This document shows positions 1 through 4,643 of a stretch of DNA of 5,082 nt, piece by piece. Position numbers and translations under genes: made by a program. The stretch is from Clostridia bacterium (GTDB lineage Bacteria; Bacillota; Clostridia; UBA1381): assembly GCA_017380475.1 (NCBI GenBank), contig JAFODX010000196.1:1-5082 (forward strand). Direction: 5' to 3'. The first letter of the stretch is position 1; each line of letters opens with the position of its first letter. The notes under the pieces were generated by a model. That model was not told where the DNA came from. It ran no database searches and was given only the letters and a program-made list of their open reading frames with translations.

Positions 1-1
1 A

Positions 2-526
2 AAGATACTTGGCAAGCCCATAAGCGAGCGTGCCGCAGGCTATGATATAGCCTGTGAGGTTTTAGACCGTATCAAGGGTACTTCAAGAGGCGTGTTCCTT
101 TTTGGCGGAAAACCGGGTGTTGCAGAAATTGCAAAGGAAAAGCTTCTTGAACGTTATCCGGGAATTGTTATTTCGGGAATGCGTAACGGTTATTTCAAAC
201 CTGAGGAAGAGGAAGAAATAGTAGAAGAAATAAACGCATCGGGAGCTGATCTGGTATTCGTGTGTCTTGGTGCACCGAAGCAGGAGCTTTGGATAGATAA
301 ATATAAGGATAAGCTTAATGCAAAGGTTGCAATGGGTGTGGGCGGTAGCCTTGACGTCTTTGCCGGTACGGCATTAAGAGCACCGGAGTTTTACTGTAAG
401 CACGGACTTGAATGGTTCTACAGACTTATGAAACAGCCGAGCCGTGCAGGGCGTATGCTTGCGCTGCCGAAATTCGGCTTGACGGTATTATTCAAGGGAA
501 GAAAATTCAAACAGTCAGAGGAATAA
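2..526 (+). CDS. WecG/TagA/CpsF family glycosyltransferase, C-terminal part (5' end outside window)
   Basis: The reading frame is open from the window edge and gives 174 residues of a family usually about 240 long. Family members transfer a sugar (ManNAc in TagA) onto an undecaprenyl-diphosphate-linked sugar at the inner face of the membrane, for wall teichoic acid or other surface polymers. Visible motifs are GKPISERAAGYD near fragment residue 4, FLFGGKPGVAE at 32-42, RYPG, NASGADLVFVCLGAPKQELW (Gln at 94) and GVGGSLDVFAG. The C-terminal membrane-associated appendage GLEWFYRL...PSRAGR follows, with Arg at 141, 148 and 151 matching the three functional arginines described for Thermoanaerobacter italicus TagA. 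By comparison with that protein, the catalytic Asp (PDG motif) and Thr should lie just upstream, outside the window. The GTG at 92 is an internal Val codon, not the start. The acceptor and sugar cannot be told from sequence. The gene ends 2 nt before the kinase ATG, whose ribosome binding site lies in its last codons. Confidence 0.93.
   Translation, partial: KILGKPISERAAGYDIACEVLDRIKGTSRGVFLFGGKPGVAEIAKEKLLERYPGIVISGMRNGYFKPEEEEEIVEEINASGADLVFVCLGAPKQELWIDKYKDKLNAKVAMGVGGSLDVFAGTALRAPEFYCKHGLEWFYRLMKQPSRAGRMLALPKFGLTVLFKGRKFKQSEE
517..522 (+). promoter_or_regulatory. Ribosome binding site of the thymidylate kinase gene
   Basis: AGAGGA lies 6 nt before the ATG at 529 and overlaps the last sense codons of the glycosyltransferase gene. 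It fixes the start at 529. The same frame is open further upstream, to an ATG at 412, but that codon has no such site and lies deep inside the preceding gene. The arrangement suggests translational coupling. Confidence 0.7.
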
Positions 527-528
527 TT

Positions 529-1227
529 ATGGGAATTTTAATTGCTATTGAGGGCACAGACTCAAGCGGAAAGCAGACACAGTCGGAGATGCTTTATAAA
601 GCATTGTGCGAAAAAGGTTTCCGTGCGAGACTTGTATCGTTTCCGGCATATGAGTGTGACTCATCTGCGCTTGTAAAAATGTATCTTGCAGGCGAGTTCG
701 GAACAGACCCGAAAGATGTAAATGCGTATACCGCATCAACGTTCTATGCTATGGACAGATTTGCGACATACCGCAAGGACTGGGGTAAGGATTATAACGA
801 CGGCATCATAATAGTTGCCGACAGATATGTCCCCTCAAACCTCATACATCAGGCATCAAAAATCGAGAATGAAGCGGAAAAGGACAAGTTTATAAAATGG
901 CTTGAAGACCTTGAATATGTAAAATATGAACTGCCCCGTCCCGATGCCACAATTTTTCTTGATATGCCTACGGAAACTGCGCAGAAGCTTATGGCAGAGC
1001 GTGCAAATAAGATTGATAACTCCGCTACAAAGGACATACACGAGCGTAACGGTGAGTATCTGAAAAAGAGCTATTTAAATGCAAAGGGTATAGCCGAAAA
1101 GCTATCGTGGAATGTCATTTCATGCGCTGATGATGACGGTAATGTCCGCACAATATCAGATATTGCATCAGATATATGGGAAATAGCCGAAGGTGTAATT
1201 GAAAAATCAAGATTTGCAACAGATTGA
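529..1227 (+). CDS. Thymidylate kinase-like nucleoside monophosphate kinase
   Basis: The protein is 232 aa, cytoplasmic and soluble, and is predicted to phosphorylate dTMP to dTDP with ATP. The P-loop IEGTDSSGKQTQ is at residues 7-18. AMDRF (74-78) and VADRYVPSNLIHQ (96-108) match the conserved DR[YF]xxS region that holds the nucleotide substrate. FLDMP at 143-147 is the strand preceding the lid, and AERANK...DIHERNGEYLKK (156-180) occupies the lid position. The start at 529 is chosen because the sequence begins directly with the beta-1/P-loop strand and has a good ribosome binding site. The protein is longer than classical bacterial Tmk (about 205-215 aa), and both P-loop (GKQT rather than GKST/GKTT) and lid (DIHE rather than DRxE) are atypical. 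It probably belongs to the divergent dTMP kinase/deoxynucleoside kinase group of Clostridia, so another nucleotide as substrate is possible. Its stop codon is 5 nt before the transporter ATG. Confidence 0.88.
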   Translation: MGILIAIEGTDSSGKQTQSEMLYKALCEKGFRARLVSFPAYECDSSALVKMYLAGEFGTDPKDVNAYTASTFYAMDRFATYRKDWGKDYNDGIIIVADRYVPSNLIHQASKIENEAEKDKFIKWLEDLEYVKYELPRPDATIFLDMPTETAQKLMAERANKIDNSATKDIHERNGEYLKKSYLNAKGIAEKLSWNVISCADDDGNVRTISDIASDIWEIAEGVIEKSRFATD

Positions 1228-1232
1228 TAAAA

Positions 1233-2411
1233 ATGAAAGATACAGCGTATAAAAAGACAGTTGCGGCGTGTTTTATAGGTTTTGTTTCACAGGCAATAGC
1301 GGTGAATTTTCCACCGCTATTGTTTCTTACTTTTCACAATACATATAACATACCGCTTGAAAAGATTACATTCTTAGTAATTGTAAACTTCATAACACAG
1401 CTCATAACTGACCTTGTCGCATCAAAATATGCGAAAAAAATCGGCTACAGAACGTGTCTTGTTCTATGCCATACATTATGCGGTGCAGGACTTGTTCTGA
1501 TGGCGTTTCTGCCGGATGCTTTCAACCCATTCACCGCACTCATAGTTGCAACGTGTATATATGCAGTGGGTTCGGGTTTACTTGAAGTTTTGCTCAATCC
1601 CGTTATAGAGGCGTGTCCGACAAAAAACAAAGCCGGAATAATGAGTATTATGCACTCTTTCTATTGTTGGGGAGTGGTTGTGGTCGTGCTGATTTCGACT
1701 GCTTTTTTTGCGAGTATGGGTATCGGATGCTGGAAAACGGTAACTTGTATATGGTCGCTGATCCCGTTTGCAAATGCGGTATTTTTTACACACGTTCCGA
1801 TTTATCCGATTGCAGAGGAAACAAACGACATGGCAAACTACAAAGAACTGTTTTCACAGAAGAAATTCGTGATAATAATGTGTATTATGGTCTGTGCAGG
1901 TGCATCAGAGCTCACTGTCGGTCAGTGGGCATCTACATTTGTCGAGGACGGTCTCAAACTCGATAAAAGCATGGGAGACCTCATCGGTGTATGCGGTTTT
2001 GCTTTGTGTATGGGTATTGCAAGGTCAATTTACGGTAAATATTCAGAGCGTATGTCATTGCGTGGCACTTTAATTGCAAGTGCAATACTGTGCGTTATAA
2101 GCTATCTTCTTATCGGTCTTTCACCGTATCCGTGGTTTGGACTTTTGGGCTGTATCCTGTGTGGGTTATCGGTCGGAATGTTCTGGCCGGGCACAATCTC
2201 AATGGCATCAGAACGTATTAAATCGGGTGGCACAACAATGTATGCACTGTGTGCGCTTGGCGGTGATATGGGCTGTACAACAGGTCCGGCACTGGCAGGG
2301 TTTATGATGGGTGTGCTCGGTGATAATTTACGGCTTGGAATACTTTGCAGTATCATTTTTCCGATACTGATGATTCTGGGGCTGATTCTTCTCGGAAAGA
2401 AAAATAAATAA
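1233..2411 (+). CDS. MFS transporter, 12 transmembrane helices
   Basis: The protein is 392 aa and an integral membrane protein. Hydrophobic segments fall roughly at residues 8-33, 42-64, 72-93, 100-122, 137-160, 166-187, 212-235, 247-267, 279-296, 302-324, 334-360 and 366-388. A polar central loop around 188-210 separates the two six-helix halves, as in the major facilitator superfamily. GSGLLEVLLNPVIEACP (113-129) and HSFYCWG (141-147) resemble the FucP-like clostridial MFS group, whose substrates are mostly unknown. The ATG at 1233 is preferred. A TTG at 1224, overlapping the kinase stop by 4 nt, would add three residues; neither has a clear ribosome binding site, so coupling to the kinase gene is likely. 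The gene downstream, 43 nt away, is a bile salt hydrolase-type enzyme, so transport of a conjugated bile acid, its product or a related amide is plausible but unproven. A sugar permease remains an alternative. An 11-bp perfect stem lies early in the gene. Confidence 0.9.
   Translation: MKDTAYKKTVAACFIGFVSQAIAVNFPPLLFLTFHNTYNIPLEKITFLVIVNFITQLITDLVASKYAKKIGYRTCLVLCHTLCGAGLVLMAFLPDAFNPFTALIVATCIYAVGSGLLEVLLNPVIEACPTKNKAGIMSIMHSFYCWGVVVVVLISTAFFASMGIGCWKTVTCIWSLIPFANAVFFTHVPIYPIAEETNDMANYKELFSQKKFVIIMCIMVCAGASELTVGQWASTFVEDGLKLDKSMGDLIGVCGFALCMGIARSIYGKYSERMSLRGTLIASAILCVISYLLIGLSPYPWFGLLGCILCGLSVGMFWPGTISMASERIKSGGTTMYALCALGGDMGCTTGPALAGFMMGVLGDNLRLGILCSIIFPILMILGLILLGKKNK
1294..1322 (+). repeat. 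Perfect 11-bp inverted repeat inside the 5' part of the MFS gene
   Basis: CAATAGCGGTG at 1294-1304 is the exact reverse complement of CACCGCTATTG at 1312-1322, with a 7-nt loop AATTTTC. In RNA the stem could extend outward by two G-U pairs and one A-U pair. It begins about 60 nt after the start codon and is followed by a pyrimidine-rich stretch (TTTCTTACTTTTC). It encodes ordinary helix-1 residues, so it may be chance. It could also slow translation, attenuate transcription or mark a processing site. Confidence 0.6.
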
Positions 2412-2419
2412 ATATATAA

Positions 2420-2429
2420 GCCGTACGGC
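2420..2429. repeat. 10-bp perfect palindrome between transporter and hydrolase genes
   Basis: GCCGTACGGC is fully self-complementary. It lies 8 nt after the transporter stop and 12 nt before the ribosome binding site of the hydrolase. It has no loop and no T-run after it, so it is not a typical terminator. A half-site resembling it (TACGGC) recurs at 2459-2464, within the first codons of the hydrolase. It could be a small operator or chance. Confidence 0.35.
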
Positions 2430-2441
2430 ATACTAATCATA

Positions 2442-2449
2442 AGAGGTGA
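2442..2449 (+). promoter_or_regulatory. Ribosome binding site that sets the hydrolase start
   Basis: AGAGGTGA is close to the ideal Shine-Dalgarno sequence and lies 5 nt before the GTG at 2455. An in-frame GTG at 2446 lies within this site and so cannot be the initiator it serves. Starting at 2455 puts Cys at position 2, as the family requires. Confidence 0.85.
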
Positions 2450-2454
2450 TTGGC

Positions 2455-3396
2455 GTGTGTACGGCTTTAAATTTTAAATCAAACGACCATTATTTCGGAC
2501 GTAATCTTGACTGGGAAAATTCATACGGTGAACGTGTGGTAATAACACCGCAGAATTTTCCGATATATTTTCGTGAGGAAACGCCGTTATTGAACCATTT
2601 TGCAATTATGGGTATGGGGATTGTAAGCGAAAACTATCCGTTATATTTTGATGCGGTAAATGAAAAAGGACTATGTGTTGCAGGTCTTAATTTTCCGGGC
2701 AATGCAGTATACAATGTGCCTATTGACGGAAAATACAATGTTGCTCCGTTTGAGGTTATTTTGTGGATACTCTCGCAGTGTAAAACTGCAGATGAAGCGA
2801 AAATGCTTATGTCAAGAGCTAATATTATTGATATACGTTTTAACCGTAAATACGGTTTAACTCCTATGCACTGGATTGTATCTGACAGTAATAAATCAGT
2901 GGTTTTCGAGCCGACGTATAATGGACTTATGGTTTATGATAACCCGACGGGTGTGTTGACGAACAGCCCTGAATTTCCTATGCAGATGCATAATCTGAAT
3001 AACTATATGTCACTTTCTCCGACAGACCCGCAGAATACATTCTCGCCTGAACTTCAGCTCGAAAAATACTCAAGAGGAATGGGTGCATTGGGTCTGCCCG
3101 GTGATTATTCATCACAGTCAAGGTTTGTGAGGGGCGTGTTCGTTTCACAAAACGCAGTCGTGTATGAGGGTGAGGAAAAGTGTGTGAATCAGTTTTTTCA
3201 TATTCTTTCAGCGGTTGAAATGCCTAAAGGCTGTATTGTGACAGAAAACGGATATGAGCATACCATATACTCATCGTGCATTAACGCTGACAAACGTATT
3301 TACTATTACACAACATATGAAAGTAACCGTATATATAAAGCAGAGCTTGAAAAATATGATATCAATACAGATAAACTGACAGTAGCGGAGGTTTAA
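2455..3396 (+). CDS. bsh: Choloylglycine hydrolase family protein, probable bile salt hydrolase
   Basis: The protein is 313 aa, cytoplasmic with no signal peptide, and an Ntn (N-terminal nucleophile) hydrolase. It is predicted to cleave the amide bond of glycine- or taurine-conjugated bile acids. Initiation at GTG 2455 gives Met-Cys-Thr, so removal of Met exposes the Cys nucleophile, as in characterised bile salt hydrolases of about 315-330 aa. The expected catalytic set is present: Cys2, Arg16 and Asp19 in FGRNLD, Asn79 in AGLNFP, Asn170 in GVLTNSP, and Arg223 in SQSRFVR. Asn79 favours bile salt hydrolase over the penicillin V acylase of the Bacillus sphaericus type, which has Tyr there. GLPGDYSSQSRF (213-224) and the C-terminal YYYTTYE (283-289) also match the Clostridium perfringens enzyme closely. 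Related amidases acting on N-acyl amino acids or homoserine lactones cannot be fully excluded. It follows the MFS gene by 43 nt, probably in the same operon. After it come a perfect inverted repeat and a new promoter. Confidence 0.92.
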   Translation: MCTALNFKSNDHYFGRNLDWENSYGERVVITPQNFPIYFREETPLLNHFAIMGMGIVSENYPLYFDAVNEKGLCVAGLNFPGNAVYNVPIDGKYNVAPFEVILWILSQCKTADEAKMLMSRANIIDIRFNRKYGLTPMHWIVSDSNKSVVFEPTYNGLMVYDNPTGVLTNSPEFPMQMHNLNNYMSLSPTDPQNTFSPELQLEKYSRGMGALGLPGDYSSQSRFVRGVFVSQNAVVYEGEEKCVNQFFHILSAVEMPKGCIVTENGYEHTIYSSCINADKRIYYYTTYESNRIYKAELEKYDINTDKLTVAEV

Positions 3397-3412
3397 CTTT
3401 TTTTATGAAAAT

Positions 3413-3440
3413 AAGGTAAAAACAGCCTTGTTTTTACCTT
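3413..3440. repeat. Perfect 12-bp inverted repeat after the hydrolase gene; possible terminator or operator
   Basis: AAGGTAAAAACA at 3413-3424 is exactly complementary to TGTTTTTACCTT at 3429-3440, with a 4-nt loop GCCT. It lies 16 nt after the hydrolase stop. It could end hydrolase transcripts, but the stem is AT-rich and no T-run follows it on the + strand; the T-run at 3398-3404 lies before it. Its right end shares two bases with the -35 element of the next promoter, so it is equally well placed to be a regulator-binding site. Confidence 0.6.
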
Positions 3441-3467
3441 GACTTGGTATGTGCAGTGTGATATAAT
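3439..3467 (+). promoter_or_regulatory. Near-consensus sigma-A promoter with extended -10
   Basis: TTGACT (3439-3444) and TATAAT (3462-3467) are separated by 17 bp. A TG at 3459-3460 gives the extended -10 TGNTATAAT. Only the last base of the -35 departs from consensus. Transcription should begin near 3473-3476 and run rightward, leaving a leader of about 100 nt before the nitroreductase-like frame. It is the clearest promoter in the window. Confidence 0.82.
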
Positions 3468-3529
3468 TAACTCGTATGAAGTTTCGGAATAATGTACACT
3501 TTGACGCTTCACCGGATTAACTTGATAGA

Positions 3530-3543
3530 AGCCTGATAAGGCT
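3530..3543 (+). other. Small hairpin in the leader of the nitroreductase-like frame
   Basis: AGCCT at 3530-3534 pairs with AGGCT at 3539-3543 around a GATA loop. The segment AAGGCTGT (3538-3545) is also complementary over 8 nt to ACAGCCTT (3422-3429), which includes the loop of the upstream inverted repeat. That pairing could occur only in read-through RNA, since it lies upstream of the predicted start site. No known riboswitch or RNA family is recognised here. Confidence 0.3.
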
Positions 3544-3576
3544 GTCAAAAATTCCAAGAAAATCAATTGTGGAGAG

Positions 3577-3936
3577 TTGATTAAGGAAATATTCGATAAA
3601 GCACAGGATATGGTTTTTGATGCTATTGGAATCAGAAAGAGCCTTGACTATGGAGCAAAAACTCTTATTATTGTTTCCTCAAAGCCTGCACACAGAGTGG
3701 GTATGGACTATGCAAACGGTGGTATTATAATAGAAAATATGGTGCTTGCAGCAACAGATATGGGTATTGACAGTTGTATTATGGGTGCTCCTGTTGCGGC
3801 TTTGGCTGAGAATAAAGAGCTTTTTGGTAAGGTTGGTGTACCTGATGGATTTACGCCTGTACTCGGTGCGGTGTTTGGGTATGCTGAAACTGAAGAAACT
3901 GCAAAAGAACATAGCATATCGGTAAACCGTGTTTAA
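3577..3936 (+). pseudogene. Nitroreductase family protein, N-terminally truncated (probable remnant)
   Basis: The frame encodes 119 aa if started at TTG 3577; the family is usually 165-200 aa. It keeps the C-terminal two thirds: GAKTLIIVSS (26-35), the long helix region DYANGGIIIENMVLAATDMG (44-63), DSCIMGAP (65-72) and VPDGFTPVLGAVFGYA (88-103). These match FMN-dependent NAD(P)H oxidoreductases. The N-terminal segment with the RRSxR FMN-phosphate-binding motif and the conserved Pro-Ser-x-x-N-x-Q-x-W stretch is missing. Upstream in the same frame there are 16 further codons back to a TAG at 3526, without a usable start. GGAGAG (3571-3576) abuts the TTG with no spacer, so initiation there would be poor. 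A strong promoter lies about 110 nt upstream. I infer a 5'-deleted gene whose promoter survived or was acquired. Alternatively it is a short, genuinely expressed variant that would need a partner to bind FMN. Confidence 0.65.
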
Positions 3937-4012
3937 CGTAATTTGGACTATTACTAAATAAAACAGTATCCGAAATATGTAGTCTTTATGGTAAGAGCGT
4001 CGGATTTTAGCG

Positions 4013-4018
4013 AAAGGA
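4013..4018 (+). promoter_or_regulatory. Ribosome binding site favouring the GTG start of the cyclase-family gene
   Basis: AAAGGA lies 11 nt before the in-frame GTG at 4030, a slightly long but usable spacing. The in-frame ATG at 3988 has no such site before it (TAGTCTTT). The ATG codons at 4019 and 4022 are in another frame. The protein from 4030 starts exactly where cyclase-family proteins normally do. Confidence 0.6.
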
Positions 4019-4029
4019 ATGATGTATTC

Positions 4030-4626
4030 GTGAAAATAATTGACATATCGCAGGAGGTTCTATCCTGCAATGTGTATCCGGGCGACCCGACTCCTGAGGC
4101 GGAAAGACTTCTGCGTATAGAGCAGGGCGATGTCTGTAATCTGACCGGCTTTTCGATGTGTGCTCACAACGGTACGCATATAGATGCACCGTCGCATTTC
4201 ATAAAAAACGGAAGAAACATTGACGATATTCTGCTTGAGAGTGTTGTTGGATATTGTTACGTTATAGAACACAGTGGTGCTATGACAGCATCGGATGCTG
4301 TTTGTGCCGTTAAAAAGGCACAGCACGCCGGTGCAGGTGAGAGAATACTTATCGCAGGAGATGTAACCGTTACAGAAGAAGCTGCAACGGTATTTGCTGA
4401 GGCGGAACTGAAACTTATCGGCAATGAGGGACAGACTGTAGGACCTGCGGATGCTCCTATGCAAGTCCATCTGATTCTGCTCGGAGCGGATATTATTCTT
4501 TTGGAAGGGATTGTGTTGAAAAACGTATCAGAAGGCAAATATTTTTTAAGTGCGGCACCGCTTAATTTTAAAGGTTTTGAGGGTTCGCCTTGCCGTGCAT
4601 ACCTGATTCCGGGTGATATGAATTAA
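4030..4626 (+). CDS. Cyclase family protein (kynurenine formamidase-like metal-dependent hydrolase)
   Basis: The protein is 198 aa from GTG 4030 and predicted to be a cytoplasmic amide or ester hydrolase of the fold shared with bacterial kynurenine formamidase (KynB). The start MKIIDISQEV...VYPGDP is typical of the family. Metal ligands are visible as HNGTHID (His46, His50, Asp52) and His56 in PSHF; His147 and Glu159 have the same 12-residue separation as the corresponding pair in KynB. The segment GNEGQTVG (131-138) replaces the GxDxxS region of true kynurenine formamidases. No tryptophan-degradation gene is nearby, so the substrate is unknown and KynB should not be assigned. An upstream ATG at 3988 would add 14 residues that do not look like the family. 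The gene is 93 nt after the nitroreductase remnant and 17 nt before the acetyltransferase, suggesting a two-gene unit. I see no convincing promoter in 3937-4029. Confidence 0.87.
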   Translation: MKIIDISQEVLSCNVYPGDPTPEAERLLRIEQGDVCNLTGFSMCAHNGTHIDAPSHFIKNGRNIDDILLESVVGYCYVIEHSGAMTASDAVCAVKKAQHAGAGERILIAGDVTVTEEAATVFAEAELKLIGNEGQTVGPADAPMQVHLILLGADIILLEGIVLKNVSEGKYFLSAAPLNFKGFEGSPCRAYLIPGDMN

Positions 4627-4643
4627 ATTATTGAGGTGATAAT

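Noticed and set aside
412..528. Upstream extension of the thymidylate kinase to the ATG at 412
   Set aside because: It would overlap the glycosyltransferase by over 100 nt, adds residues unlike the family, and lacks a ribosome binding site; ATG 529 has one and starts at the P-loop strand.
1151..1165. Inverted repeat CAATAT-CAG-ATATTG in the kinase gene
   Set aside because: Only six A/T-rich pairs around three bases; expected by chance in AT-rich coding DNA.
1613..1966. 117-codon + strand frame inside the transporter gene
   Set aside because: It is a shifted reading of the MFS gene, with Cys/Arg-rich sequence and no domain.
2102..2440. 112-codon open frame on the - strand
   Set aside because: It lies antisense to the transporter's last third, its product is proline/serine/isoleucine-rich with no recognisable domain, and the + strand frame is clearly coding.
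3397..3412. T-run right after the hydrolase stop as a terminator
   Set aside because: No convincing stem precedes it (only about four pairs around AAAC...GTTT); the good stem comes after it, so the order is wrong for a + strand terminator.
3501..3529. Second promoter in the nitroreductase leader (TTGACG)
   Set aside because: The -10 at the right spacing reads GATAGA, a poor match, compared with the near-consensus promoter just upstream.
3937..4029. Promoter between the nitroreductase remnant and the cyclase-family gene
   Set aside because: TTGGAC at 3943-3948 is a passable -35, but nothing close to TATAAT lies 16-18 bp downstream; read-through from the promoter at 3439-3467 is as likely.
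4060..4538. Open frames on the - strand opposite the cyclase-family gene
   Set aside because: They are mirror frames of a well-supported gene, with low-complexity Ser/Ala or Cys/Arg-rich products.
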